NCBI GenBank assembly: GCA_020284085.1
Contig: JACEVL010000130.1
Coordinates: forward strand, 4,169,576 to 4,233,575
Direction: 5' to 3'
DNA length: 64,000 nucleotides
From: Aporrectodea caliginosa
Lineage: Eukaryota; Annelida; Clitellata; Crassiclitellata; Lumbricidae
The notes under the pieces were generated by a model. The model was not told where the DNA came from. It ran no database searches and saw only the letters and a list, made by a program, of their open reading frames with translations. Below are positions 1-10,844 of this stretch, in pieces. How positions within the stretch are numbered: the first letter of the stretch is position 1; each line of letters starts with the position of its first letter. Made by a program: the position numbers and the translations under genes.

Positions 1-420
1 ATATGATTCACGTCGCCCTCCTCCTTAATCCAGGCTTCGGACTGGCATTGACAGACTACAGTAGTAGTTTTCTGTTTTAACGACATCTTATGGATACTAT
101 GGCCGTTTTCTTCGCCCTCCTTAATGATCCAGGCTTCGGACTGGCGCTCCCAGAATATGGGTAGTAGGCAAATTAAATTTTATTTCTGTATTATGCCAAA
201 ACGAACGATGAGAGCTGTTTAAAATAATGAACACCCTTTCAAGTGAGATATTCGTCCTATAAGTAAGGGCAGAAGAGCTGCTCTGCATTATCCTTTCTGT
301 GAGAGTGTTGTTAACAGTTACTAGCAACTAACCAACTGACGGTTCTATATTATGCCATCACTGCCCATCAGAACAGTGAAACTGTTCGAAATAATTACAC
401 ACCTCCTTTATTTTTTGGGT
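1..420. repeat. Background repeat mosaic
   Basis: No gene seen. The stretch holds plus-oriented modules of the dominant background repeat: module C near 13-48 and again near 112-150, module X near 73-105, and module D (CCTATAAGTAAGGGCAGAAG) near 254-273. The same phrases recur across the whole window in both orientations. Confidence 0.7.
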
Positions 421-652
421 GGGGGCCCGATAGCGCATTGGATAACACACTGGCATAGAGAGCGAGAGATACCGAGTTCGAGTCCCGTAGGGCGGGCATG
501 CTTTGTAGGCTGCTATTAGCGCCGTGTATTGCAGAATGTATGTTCTGTTAGTAGTTAAGATTTAAATTGCATAACATGTAAATGTACAGCGCAGTGCGTT
601 TGTCAGGCGCTTGATTAAAGAAAAGATATTATTATTATTCTTATTAGATGGT
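421..652 (+). mobile_element. tRNA-Arg-like SINE (family S3), copy 1
   Basis: The head contains an A-box-like TAGCGCATTGG followed by ATAAC, and a B-box-like GAGTTCGAGTCCC about 40 nt later, which is the layout of a pol III tRNA promoter and most like tRNA-Arg. The body ends in GTACAGCGCAGTGCG, then CAGGCGCTTGATTAAAG and an ATT-type tail. Two further copies with the same body and tail lie at 5355-5575 and 53571-53807. The cloverleaf is not intact, so this is a SINE, not a tRNA gene. Confidence 0.85.
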
Positions 653-866
653 ATCGAAACCGCGTCCTTCTAATCTTTGTGCAAACGTGTTACCATTCAG
701 CCATCTTCCGCTCTATTGCATTATCCAGTTAAACACTGGTGTGTCAGTTTGAATTAATAATAGACACGACTATATGTTGGATAAAAGCGGAGAGCAACAC
801 TAAATAATCATTGCCAACTAGTAACCAACCTACGGTTTGTCAACTTAATGTTTCAATAAAGGATAT

Positions 867-2290
867 ATGTAATGTAATGTAATGTAATGTAATTAGTAAT
901 TTATATAGCGCCGCTCACAGCCGAGGCCATTCAGTAGCGCTCCCAGTGCGAGAACCCCGAGAGAAGAAATATGTTTTAAGGAGAGAGAGAGAGAGAGATG
1001 AAGACAATGATCCAGAAAGGAAAGTCTCACGCAAAGTGAAGTGAAGGGCATTCCATAAGGAGGGCCCAATGATGGCAAAGGATCGAGTTTGAGCAATCGT
1101 AGTCCTAGCTCGTGGGACAAAGAAGTCAGATCGGTCCAGAGATCGTAAAGGCCGATGAGAAGATGCAGAAAGAGGAGGACGAATTACATCCCTGAGGTAT
1201 TTTGGAGCAAGTCCCAGTTTGGATTTGAGGACCAAAGCAAGGACTTTAAACTGAATGCGGTCAGAGAGAGGAAGCCAATGCAGTTGGTTAACCATGAATG
1301 ATGATATATGGGAGTATTTAGGAAGGTGAGCAATCAATCGAGCAGCAGTATTGAGAACAGATTGAATAGGGTATAGACGGACCTTGGGAAGACCAATAAG
1401 TAGGGAGTTGCAATAATCAATTCTGGAACAGACAAATGCATGGACAATGGATGCCATGGTAGAGAGAGGAACAGATCTGCGAATAACCCTGAGACGCCGT
1501 AGGTGAAAGTAAGAGGATCGTGTAAGGTTGGTTACATGAGCAGAAAAAGTGAGAGCGCTGTCCAAAGTGACACCTAGGTCACGCACACAAGTAGAGAACG
1601 TAAAATTGGGAAAGTTTTCAGAGAGAAACGAAAAGTCAATTTTCAGAAGTTGTTGGGGTGTGCCAAGCCAAATAAGTTGAGTTTTGGAAGAGTTTAGCGA
1701 AAGGCGATTGGAAGACATCCACAAATGCAAGTCATGGGAAAGAGCTTCAATACGGCGAGCTAAAGTGAGTTGAGTAGACGCAGGACCATGAACATATGCC
1801 TGAACGTCATCAGCAAAAAGGTGACCAGTAGCAGAGTAATTTGTAAACAAAGAGGTAATATCAGCCGTGTACAAAATGAAAAGAAGGGGTCCAAGGACTG
1901 ATCCCTGAGGAACTCCTAGAAGGACAGGCACCCAGTTAGACCTGGAATTACCAGCTATAACCATTTGGGTGCGACCAGACAGTTAGGATTGAAGCCAGAG
2001 AAGAGGGACTCCCTTAAGACCATAGGAGGATTCAAGGCGTTGGAGCAGAATATCGTGATCCACCATGTCGAAGGCTGCTGAGACATCAAAAAGTGCAAGA
2101 AGGGTGACCTGAGCCTTATCAATAGCTGAGTAGATGTCAGCTAGCATAGAGAGCAGGGCTGTTTCAGTTGAGTGGAACGCCCTGAAACCAGATTGGTGTG
2201 AGGGGAGAAGGCCTGAAGACTCAAGGTAAGGAAGAATCTGAATTGAAACCAGACGTTCAAGGGTTTTTGAAAGAAAAGACAGGTTAGAAA
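867..2290 (-). mobile_element. L2-like non-LTR retrotransposon, 5' truncated
   Basis: Read on the minus strand, the element begins inside the reverse transcriptase domain near 2290. It ends with a 3' stem-loop (GAGCGCTACTGAATGG ... GCGGCGCTATATAAAT) and a tail of about five TTACA units at 867-894. The 5' truncation and short-repeat tail are typical of target-primed reverse transcription by L2/CR1-group elements. It is the longest L2-like copy in the window. Confidence 0.88.
915..2290 (-). pseudogene. L2-like reverse transcriptase, one in-frame stop
   Basis: The minus strand encodes about 458 residues of reverse transcriptase in a single frame, broken only by a TAA at 1983-1985 in the context WLQS-stop-LSGRTQ. 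Visible blocks in order are ISNLSFLSK, the motif A region LFDVSAAFD, GVPQGSVLGPLLF, the catalytic FADD, LGVTLDSALTF, and a C-terminal region with SRIDYCNSLL, LHWLPL and IGPSLWNAL. The endonuclease and N-terminal RT are missing through 5' truncation. One base change from a tyrosine codon (TAC or TAT) would explain the stop, so this copy looks fairly young. Confidence 0.88.
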
Positions 2291-2340
2291 TATATAAAAC
2301 GTTATAAGAAAAAGCCATACATTCAAATCGTGCATTGATA

Positions 2341-2690
2341 ATATTCTAAATATTCTTAAACCACATCAGTGGAATAAATTCAAATTCCATCCAGTTCAAC
2401 AGTAGATAGACTAATTTTAGTAATTTTCTCCAAGAAGAGAAATCGCTTTTACAGTTGGGCTTTCTTAAAGTTAACCAGTGGTTAACCAGTAGAAAATGGC
2501 AAGGTTTATAAACAAGTATCTGCATCTGAAATCGATAATGGCTAAATAGTATTTAGAAATAGCCGTTTGATATTTATATAGTCCACAGCCATCTGCTATT
2601 TCAAATACTATTTAAACAGCTTTGTACACGTGCTATTTACTATTCGATTTAAGTTATCACCCTGAATATTTCTTCGAACATTGCTGCACA
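2341..2690 (+). repeat. AT-rich dispersed repeat (family T), copy 1
   Basis: A non-coding block carrying CAGTGGAATAAATT, TTTAGTAATTTTCTCC, AAATCGCTTTTACAGTTGG and several ATTTAAATAGTATTT-like phrases. Related blocks lie near 39400-39720, 46480-46810, 48060-48535 (split by a SINE) and 61640-62040. No ORF. Its transposition class is unknown; it may be an old MITE. Confidence 0.6.
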
Positions 2691-3049
2691 CAGACTAACA
2701 AAAACACATATCAACACTAATACCATTATCTCATGGGACAGACTATGGAAAGTATGGAGTATGGAAAGACTGTTATATATATTGTAATACGCTTATTACT
2801 GATAAGTTAAGTAATTGGCCGAATTATTTAGTAGCGATTTAGTCTTCAAAGTGTCTCACTCAACTGAACGAAGGAAAAACTTTATATACTTAGCCCTTAA
2901 ACTCTAATTTAAAGGTGTCTAAGCAGATTAACATTATAAGTCGTATTTAGTGTTCAACGACTTCTGATTGCGTCAACGGCCGTTGACCTCGATAGGAAAC
3001 AGTTCTTGAACAATTATTGTCACTGTTAAAATTTTAAGTTTCTCGAAAA
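2691..3049 (+). repeat. Background repeat, module A plus module X
   Basis: Module A occurs near 2910 (TTTAAAGGTGTCTAAGCAG) and is followed by a module X near 2950-2990 that ends GGCCGTTGACCTCGAT. The order matches other plus-oriented units, for example near 7905 and 62355. No coding signal. Confidence 0.6.
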
Positions 3050-3292
3050 TCGAAAGATTGGAAACCATCGAAATGTGGATTTGACGGAGGATGGAAAATT
3101 ACTCCTGTGGGAGATATAACAAACGAGGAGGTGTTGGATAGGGTTGGGGAAGATGAACCATCCACACTAGCTACAATCAGGGAACGAAAGAGACAAATGA
3201 CTGATCATACCCCAAGAGTAGACTCACTCTTGATAACCGTCATTTAGGTCAGAGTGGCTGGAGGATAAGAGGAAGACACAGACAGTTGCTGC
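3050..3292 (+). mobile_element. RTE-type LINE C-terminal fragment
   Basis: Decayed reading frames contain pieces of the peptide pattern LE-x-x-EMW and GRxRQ-x-LLD, known from the C-terminal end of RTE/CR1-type polyproteins. Near-identical DNA recurs at 8265-8500, 19725-19990 and 62925-63365, including GAGGTGTTGGA and AGACTCACTCTTGATAAC. Frameshifts and stops make it non-functional. Confidence 0.6.
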
Positions 3293-3296
3293 TGGA

Positions 3297-3550
3297 TTGT
3301 AATTGTAATTGTAATTGAACATTTGTATAGCGCCACTCAGAGATTCAGAGGCGCTCCCGACCCAGGGCTCTCACAAATAAGATAGCGAACAGAGAATTGC
3401 GCATAAGTGTGAGAATTTTGAATTGAATGCGCTGGGGCACAGGAAGCCAGTGAAGAGTTTCCGATGGCAGATATGTGAGCATACTTCGGCAGACTACAAA
3501 TAAGGCGAGCAGCAGCGTTAAGTATTGACTGAACCTTGGAAAGGTTTAGT
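3297..3550 (-). mobile_element. L2-like 3' end fragment
   Basis: On the minus strand a decayed C-terminal RT region with a LNAAARLI-like stretch leads to the 3' stem-loop (AGCGCCTCTG ... AGTGGCGCTATACAAAT) and a tail of TTACAA units at 3297-3318. The RT frame is broken. It sits directly beside an RTE-type fragment. Confidence 0.7.
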
Positions 3551-4621
3551 CAACAACTCCAGCATATTATGTAGTTGCTGATACTTAGCTAAATCTTCTT
3601 TTTTGCATTCATGAATATAGGAGGTGATCAAAAATCTCGTTGACCTGACACTGACAGGTATCATTTTATTACGAAATATTATATTAGAAACAACAAGATA
3701 ATGGCGTATTATTGCGTCAGTGAAAAGTTTCTAAGCAGATCGTAGCATCATTAGTGGTATCGAGTGTTTAAGGACAACTGATGGCATCAAAGTCGTTGAC
3801 ATTGATAAAAAAATTTCTTTGAACAGCCCTCACAGTTTTGTGAATATAATATTTATCCGAGACAATCAAAAGCCGACGGTCTCACCGACTTATAGTCAGA
3901 TGAAATGTTTTAAAAAGGTGTATAAATGTCAAAATTAAACGAAGTGTCTAAGAAAATACTGTTTCATAGCGATAATGGTTAGCGTCGTTCTAATGATTTT
4001 CCAGGCTTCGGACAAGCATCAACCCCACAAAGGTCAGCAGCGATAGTTTAACGGAGAAATGAGTTGCATCCAACAGTTTGACGACATCTTAAACCTGGCA
4101 CCAAAGTCTCGTCTACATCGATTAGAAATATTTTTTCATACAATTTAAACTACGATCAAAGTAAAATAATGAGCAATGGATCCAGAGTTCATCGACATCG
4201 TTTGGCAACAAAGACCGTTGACGTCCACAAAAATACTTGTGAGCAGTTTCACCGTTCTTGTGGCATAATACATCCTAATGGCCCTAGCCGATAACACCAG
4301 ATTTCATGGCAGCATACACATATAATCGCAGTCTGCTCTTACTTATAGGGCGATTATGACCCTTAAAAGAGGCGTGTAATTATGCTGAACAGTTCTCACT
4401 TCTCATTGTTTTATGGCAAATACGACTAGGAAGCCTGATGGAATTAAACCAATGTGCACACTCAGTTATTTATAGCCAAGCAATACTGTTGAAAAAGGTG
4501 TATACATGTAATACATCCAAATAAAAAAGATAATAATGTCTAGAAAATTCCGTTTCATAACTAATATGGCTAACGTCTTCTGCACTCCTTTAGCCTGGAT
4601 TGAGACCGGCATCACTCCACT
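3551..4621. repeat. Background repeat mosaic
   Basis: No gene. Modules in plus orientation include A-like AAAAGGTGTATAAATG near 3916 and 4496, C-like near 3995-4030 and 4585-4620, and X-like near 4078. A module D, CTTATAGGGCGATTATGACC, lies near 4341. The segment reads as several old, partial background-repeat units joined together. Confidence 0.6.
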
Positions 4622-4710
4622 ATACATGTATTGTATTGTATTGTATTGTATCTATCAATTTATATAGCGCCTCTCGCAGTGCACACCAATCAGAGGCGCT
4701 CATGTAGGTC
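4622..4710 (-). mobile_element. Solo L2/SINE 3' stem-loop with tail
   Basis: Only the extreme 3' end of an element is present: a tail of ATACA units followed by a perfect 9-bp inverted pair, AGCGCCTCT at 4666-4674 and AGAGGCGCT at 4692-4700. This is the tail shared by the L2-like LINEs and the S1 SINEs here, so the parent could be either. Confidence 0.75.
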
Positions 4711-5354
4711 AGTAATTGTAGTTTCCATTATCTAACAATATCTTACGGCTGCCAGGGTCGTTCATGTGGCCCATCTCCTAAATAGAAGCCTTGAACTAGC
4801 ACCACCCGAGAGCGGCAGTGGTGAAATGGAGTTCACGGCTTGAATACCTACCCTCCTATTACTGTACTTCGTCTTCAGTGATTCCCTTAGGTTAGCAACA
4901 TTTTAACGATACTTCGTCATAGCGTCGTCCTCCTACTTTGTCCATGCTTTGGACTTGCACCACCAACAGCAACAATAGAATTGATTCCTACAATTATATA
5001 TATATAATTATATACATGTATATATATAATTATGAGGATGCATATCATAAGCTAACGGCATTTTGTATCTAACAGGGACGTTTACCTTCTTTACCCATAC
5101 TTTGCCTTTTAGATAAAAGCCTTTGGTTTGATGAACCCAACATTTCAAATGGCATCTGATGGTATAAAAAGGCCGTTGATAGCGATAGGAGAAAAAGTTT
5201 CTATAGTCATCTATGTCATAGCTGAGGGTTTCTCGTTTTCACTGACCCGGGTATTTTACGGACTGTGGCTTTTCTTACCTTCTTTTCATAACTCCGCTAC
5301 AGTCATGCCTATAACAGTGCCAGTCCCAAGCCTGAAAAAGGTGGAGGGCGACAG
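4711..5354. repeat. Background repeat with AT palindrome
   Basis: No gene. Modules X and C recur near 4735-4775, 4900-4960 and 5080-5110. A TATATA-rich imperfect palindrome occupies about 4990-5035. Near 5300-5350 a minus-oriented module C gives GCCAGTCCCAAGCCTG followed by GAGGGCGAC. Confidence 0.55.
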
Positions 5355-5575
5355 TTAACATCTGGCGTAGAGAGCGAGAGGTACCGAGATCGAGCCCCCG
5401 TAGGGCGGATATGCTTTGTATGCTGCTATTAGCGCCGTTGTATTGCAGGCTGTCTGTTCTGTTAGTAGTTAACTAGTTAAGATTGTTTCAATTGCATAAC
5501 ATGTAAATGTACAGCGCAGTGCGTTTGTCAGGCGCTTCATTAAAGGAAAAGATATTATTATTATTATTATATTAT
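5355..5575 (+). mobile_element. tRNA-Arg-like SINE (family S3), copy 2
   Basis: This copy lacks the first ~25 nt, including the A box, but retains the B-box region (GAGATCGAGCCCC), the full body and the GCGCTTCATTAAAG end with an ATT tail. It matches the copies at 421-652 and 53571-53807 throughout the body. Confidence 0.85.
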
Positions 5576-5640
5576 CTTCAGAGTCGTAAAACAGCATATA
5601 CAAACATTGCTAGGATGATTTGAATCGCCACGGTCCTTAA

Positions 5641-6269
5641 CCCTTTGGATGTGAGGTATGACACACCCCATAGGTATTCTACGCTGCGTTTTCTATGGAA
5701 AAGGTGGAACCAGCTTGGATTATTTTTGTCTACCTTTGTGATTGTGAAATACGGACACTTTGGGACAATTTAAGGTACTTTTGAACGAACTTTTTTTATT
5801 TTGTTGCATATTAAAGTGAAATTATAATTTTTCGCATACATGTTGATTTTTATTTTTTTAAAGTAACGGCTTAGTGCAGAAAAATTGGGCGATTATAGAA
5901 TATATTGTAGATATAAGATATAAGATATATTATAGTTTTGCATCGATGCAAAATTGATCCATAATTACGGGTATTATGTCATGTGTCCGCAAACGTTACA
6001 TGTTTCAAGCAAGGGCCATGAAGATGCCATTGCGGAGGGCCACTTTGATTTTGAACGCCACCGCACTGGCCATTTCAATTATGATTGAAAACAGTTATTT
6101 GTCACCGATAATCACAAGTTTAGCTGATAATTGGTTACAAAACTATGGTTTAGCTCACAATTAATGTTATGTAGTTGATATTTCGACTTGCAAGTAAAAA
6201 TATGTATTGGGGTATGTCATACCCAACCTCACCTCAAACGTTCCAATGCTTCACCTCACCTCCGAAGGG
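5641..6269. mobile_element. piggyBac-like TTAA MITE, 629 bp
   Basis: The block is flanked by TTAA at 5637-5640 and 6270-6273. Its ends are inverted: CCCTTTGGATGTGAGG on the left and, read from the right, CCCTTCGGAGGTGAGG (14 of 16 match). Subterminal GTATGACACACC and GGGTATGTCATACCC extend the symmetry. TTAA target duplication with CCC ends is the hallmark of piggyBac elements. No transposase is encoded, so it is non-autonomous. Confidence 0.85.
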
Positions 6270-6299
6270 TTAATAAGGCTTAAATAGAAGTTGGATTGA

Positions 6300-6783
6300 T
6301 GACAGTTATCATGGACATTGGCAGTCGTGAGTGGAAAGTAGCAGAGGAGGGTGCAAGCGGATGAGAGGTGAGATTAACAGAAGAGATTGGAGGATGAGCA
6401 AATTGGCGAAATCTGTTGGGAGTTCATTCCAAAGAGCTATTGCAGCAGAGACTAAGGAGAGGTTGGAAAACTTTCAGACAGGTGGGAACTGGGGGCCGAG
6501 ATAAAGATATAATGATGAGCGAGTAGATCTCGGTGGTTGGCTGGTGAGGAGCTGGCGAATGTTAGAGGTGTGATGGATTTGAAGAGTGTTGTAGATCAGA
6601 TATACAATTTCGTAATATATGCGCTGAGGGATTTTGGTCAATGAAATGATTTTGAGAACAGGGGTTGTGTGGCGGTGTTTGTAAGTTTTGATGACTGCGA
6701 GGACGAGAGCGTTCTCGACTGTTTGCAGGCGCTTTATTTGAGAAGAGTGGATGTTGTAGAAACTGGAATTACAGTAGTCTAAT
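6300..6783 (-). mobile_element. L2/Crack-like LINE C-terminal fragment (family K)
   Basis: Minus-strand translation gives a decayed RT C-terminal region with an IKRLQTVENA-like stretch, TPVLKII, QRIYYEIVYLIYN and a YLGPQFPP region ending in LIRLHPPLLLSTHD. The same family appears at 9655-9840 and 13055-13330, where LRLHPPLLFSIHN ends the frame. Several stops interrupt the frames. Confidence 0.65.
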
Positions 6784-6784
6784 T

Positions 6785-7140
6785 ACACCTCACCGTGGTG
6801 AGGGGTGAACAATCAAGTAGGGGATGGCCTGCTGGGGCTATGCCAACAGTGGTGAAGGTCTCGACCGAAGTACCACCTAGGGCGCTACGCGTGTTGGACA
6901 GGCTCAGCAGGAACCCTGAAAAAAGATTGGCTAACGTGAGCGGCAGGTCTTGGGCAGCAGCGAGACTTTAGTGGATTTGACGGAGGAGCCAGCAGAAGGA
7001 CAACGGTAGGTCCATATCGAATGGAGGGCATATCTGGTAAACCCGGAAGATGGCCTCCCTACTGCGAGATGGAAAGGAACTGGGGAACCTACCATCTCAG
7101 CATCTCCAAACAGCATCATGAAAAATGGAATTTGTAATGA
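6785..7140 (+). repeat. CACCTCACC-palindrome repeat (family P), copy 1
   Basis: Starts with the palindrome CACCTCACCGTGGTGAGG, then AAGTAGGGGATGGCCTG, GTGGTGAAGG and CAGGAACCCTGAAA. A second copy with the same order lies at 43382-43800. No convincing ORF. It sits within or at the end of the family K LINE fragment. It could be a LINE 5' UTR or an unclassified element; I do not recognise it. Confidence 0.6.
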
Positions 7141-8264
7141 AAAAAAATTGAGGTGGCTTTTGTGCAGGCGGTCTTACAATCAAGTATCTCGGGCGAAGTC
7201 GACGAAGGTCATCAATGTGGATGTAACAGGTGGATCAGGAAGATTGATGGATGCAGGAAGCTTAAGAAGAAGCCCAGTTTGAAAACTTGAAAATCTTCAA
7301 TATGGTGTGTGATAGAAGGAAAAGACTAGCGATTGAACGAAAATGTCGAATATATAACACCGCCATAAACCTATTTAACGGTGTCTGCGATAATCGAGTC
7401 ATAATTTAGACAAGTACTCATTGTGTTTAACTGGATAATGCCATGTTCTCACGACTGACATCACAGATTTTTCTGAATTGCTCAGTAAATTAAATCCGTG
7501 GATTGCAGCTGTAGTTTCAAGCGTTTAACGACATCTGGTGACGACCATGACCGTTATACTCGACTTTTCTCATAGACCAATTTAATGATCGGTTTGGTCC
7601 AAAGTTTGACATCTTATGACAACAAAAGTCGTTGACGTATAGGCAGAAATAATTTTGGCACAATTCCGCTCTGTTCCTTATTGTAATTTGAAAGCGATGT
7701 TAGAAATGGTAGAATCTGTTCACGATGGAATAAATCCCATCGCGTGTGTGTGTTTCCTTTTTAACGACTAGCTTTGTGGTAACAAGGACCATTAGCGTCG
7801 CCCTCCTCCTTTATCCAGGCTTGGGACTGGCACTGTCAGAAAGCGAACAGTGGCGGAGTTATCGCATGTTGATACCGAATGCTTTGTAAGGTCATTAGTC
7901 GCCAATTTAAAGGTGTCTAAGAAGATTACCATTATTTGGTCTATTTAGTGTTTAGCGACATCTTCTTGTATCGAAGACCATTGAGGTCGATAGAAAAAGG
8001 TTTTTGAGTAGTTCTCACTGTTATATGAGTTTCTAAAAACACCGCTCAGTTACTTACAGTTTAATAACGCTGTGTTATACCAAATATGGTATGCTTCTCC
8101 CTCCTCCATTATCCAGGTTAGGGACTGGTACTGCCGATCCAAATCCCTGATGGAGTAGAAGTCTGCGCTTCGGACTGGTGTCAAATGCACATAAAGATGT
8201 TGTAAGGGAAATCTCCGCTCCGTAATCTCGTCAGTTTATGTTGAATCCGAAACGTTGATCATGA
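7141..8264. repeat. Background repeat mosaic
   Basis: No gene. About 7150-7310 may be more of the family K LINE, but the frame is not readable. Plus-oriented modules follow: X near 7527, C near 7795-7835, A near 7905 with X near 7950, and a palindromic double module C at about 8092-8156. Confidence 0.55.
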
Positions 8265-8500
8265 GAGAAGAGAGAACATCGAACGATTGGAAGCTTTCGA
8301 AATGTGGATTTGACGAAGGATGGAAAAGTTACTTGGATGTAACTCACAACATTATGAGGAGATGTTGGAAAGGGTTGGGCAAGAACGACCTATGATGGCT
8401 ACAATAAGGAAGAGAAAGAGAAAAAATGATTGGTCATATCCCTGAGATTAGACTCACTCTTGATAACAGTCTTTGAGGTCAGAGTGGCCTACAGGAGGAG
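8265..8500 (+). mobile_element. RTE-type LINE C-terminal fragment
   Basis: Carries the same order of phrases as 3050-3292: GGAAGCTTTCGAAATGTGG, GATGTTGGAAAGGGTTGGG, then ATAAGGAAGAGAAAGAG and AGACTCACTCTTGATAAC. A partial reading RLEAFEMW then ERVGQERPMMATIRKRKRK is visible between stops. Non-functional. Confidence 0.65.
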
Positions 8501-9654
8501 GACTACATAACGATGAATATTATCTATACATAATGTCTGCCTATCGACGTCATCGGCCTTTGATGCAATAAGATGTCGTTAAACAGCTGGGTTAATAAAG
8601 AATATACTTATCATTACTTATTTACATACTTACTTAAATACTACTAATAATGTTTCAATCTCTTTAGACACCTTTTTATAAGTATTTAACGACACTATGT
8701 ATTTTATTTTTCGCATTCGTTCAATCTAATTCTCTTCCGATTATCATAGATACAAAAAAGTAACTTCTAACCAACTCTACGCTGTATATATATATATAGT
8801 CGCAGAGAAAACTTAGACAATGGTAGGCTACACTCCTCTGCTACGGCGTGCATTATGGACATGCCAGTCCCAAGCCTCGATGAAGGAGGAGGTCGACGTC
8901 AGTCATCTTTTTAATGACATAGCGGCGTCAAGTAGTTTACTACTAATGGCAGTAGCGTTGAAATAACCAACCAAGCAATAACTTTCGAAATTAGGTCGTA
9001 AGCTAAGATCGACGTCAACGGACAAGAAATTCTAAGTCAATATAATCATAATTATAATTGTGACAATAGATTCTAATTCTTCTGTTGAAATTTCTATCGA
9101 TTATTCAGTGATCTTTCAGTTTAATGACATCTTTTTGGCAACATCGACGGCTATTATCAAATCATACATAAAATAATAATAATAATAATTGCACAAAGAT
9201 TATGCACCTTTAAATAGCTCGTAACCTACTCTATATGTTCCACATAATTATTCGTTCAGTCACCAGTCAATAATATGCCAAAAACAGAAAAAATAAGACT
9301 TTGTCGGCGGAAACGGCCTATGTTGTCATAAGCTGCCGTTAAACTGTGGATCCAAGTCACCAGTCCAGAGCATATTTCAATTAGTCAAAGCGATTAACCT
9401 CAGGTATGACGTTGAAAGCCTGAAAAGAATAAGACTTAAAATTGTCAACAATCCAATCATTAAATTCGTCTAGGAGGAAAGTAAGGTCGAGTATAACGGC
9501 CACCAGATGTCTTTAAAAATTCAAAATTTCTAGTACTATCGTCGGATTTAATTTGATTATTGCTATTGGGTGGTGCAAGTCCAAAGCCTGGACAAAGGAG
9601 GAGGGCGACGGTAATTATCTTCGTTATGACTCTGCATCGTTAAAAGGTAAGAGA
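8501..9654. repeat. Background repeat mosaic, mostly minus-oriented
   Basis: No gene. Contains minus-oriented module X (GATGTCGTTAAACAG near 8575), A (TTTAGACACCTTTT near 8663) and C (GCCAGTCCCAAGCC near 8860), then X, C and E-type phrases through 9610. Short AAT runs lie near 9176-9190. Confidence 0.55.
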
Positions 9655-9840
9655 TACAATTTCTAAATGGATGCATTGAGGAAGTGATTGAGAACAGAGG
9701 TTATGTGGGTGGTGTGTGGAACTTTTCGTGACTGCGCGTGTGAGAGCGTTCTGGATTGTTTACAGGCGTTTTAGTTGAGAAGAGTCGATGCTGTAGGAAG
9801 TGAGTTACAGTAGTTGAGTTTGGAAGGACCAATTGAGTTG
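9655..9840 (-). mobile_element. Family K LINE fragment
   Basis: Shares GAACAG.GGTT.TGTGG, GAGAGCGTTCT and TTGAGAAGAGT with 6650-6780 in the same orientation, so it is the same L2/Crack-like family. Too short and decayed to give a usable frame. Confidence 0.6.
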
Positions 9841-10286
9841 GCTAAAATTATATCAACAACTTACACTATCAGTATCTAGCGGTTGAACGGAAAATGTCCT
9901 TTATATAACGTCGTTTAGAAGCTATTAAGGGTGTCTAAACAAATCGTAGCATTATTAGTAGTATGATGACTAGTATCAAGTGTTCTTGTTGCTGTCGGAA
10001 CCACCGTTAATATCGCTCTATTCCTCGTTGGTCAGGCAAGTATAGCTGCTGTTGTTGTTTATTGGAATTTGAGGGAACACGCATGACATAGACGATGGCC
10101 CTGTTACACAGTATAAAATATTATGATATAATTATACCAATAAATAAAATATTTGTCTCTTAGAAGGGTATAATTTATAAACACACGTTTCTCCAATATT
10201 ATTAATTTTTTTATGTAATCCACTCTTAGAGTTGCTTTTGGGGACTGCTTCGAGCCGCCGACAAAACCGTAGTCCCTGGATGAGAT
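9841..10286. repeat. Background repeat, no gene seen
   Basis: Module A appears near 9925 (TTAAGGGTGTCTAAACAAATC) followed by remnants of X. From about 10030 to 10286 I see no recognisable element apart from AT-rich sequence. Confidence 0.45.
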
Positions 10287-10412
10287 AGATAGATATTCGG
10301 GAGAGGAAGGCCAAGAAAGAACTGGATGGGAACTGTTCGAGAGGACCTGGAGATGACGGTGGAGGACGCTATCGAGGTGGCGAAGGACTGGGAAAAGTGG
10401 AAAACTGCGTAA
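10287..10412 (+). pseudogene. RTE-like LINE C-terminal peptide remnant
   Basis: The plus strand reads FGRGRPRKNWMGTVREDL followed by a VEDAIEVAKDWEKWK stretch and a stop. The GRPRxxW...W-x-x-W pattern is the usual C-terminal signature of RTE and related LINE polyproteins. Only about 40 residues remain, and the sequence on either side is not coding. It differs from the other RTE-type fragments here, so it is a separate family. Confidence 0.65.
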
Positions 10413-10844
10413 CCCGATGTGCAGTCCTGCACGGGAAGGACTAAGGTCTAAAGTTTCTGACAGGTTGACAGACCGCAACCTGTTACAATTGAAATGTGTT
10501 AAATAAATGAAATCATTTTAGGACAAAATAAGAAAAACAGTTAGGTGTACAGTCAGGTGAGACCTAGGGCAAGCGTTTGTAAAGTACACGTGGGATAAAG
10601 TTCTTCACGTCCTTAGCAGGCAGTTCAAAGTCATGACGTCTTGGACGGAGGTAGGATTTCCCTGTGACCTAAACCATAATAATAATATACCTCTTTTAAG
10701 TTTTATCTCAAGCCTATAAGTAAAAGCAGAAAAGCGGTTCTGTTCAGAATATTTAAACACCTCTTTTAAGTGTTATATTCGCCCTATAAGTAATAGCAGA
10801 AGAAAAGTTTTGCATTCACATTTGATCCTCCTCGAAAATTATTT
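10413..10844 (+). repeat. Background repeat, module D pair
   Basis: Two successive copies of module D lie near 10690-10735 and 10755-10810 (CTCTTTTAAGTTTTATCTC then CCTATAAGTAAAAGCAGAA, followed by ACCTCTTTTAAGTGTTATA). No gene. Confidence 0.55.

Noticed and set aside
421..500. Possible functional tRNA gene
   Set aside because: A and B boxes are present, but the acceptor and anticodon stems do not pair, and the same head recurs attached to a SINE body at 53571.
5976..6164. 62-residue ORF as a transposase of the TTAA element
   Set aside because: Too short, no DDE or zinc motif; the element is a 629-bp MITE.
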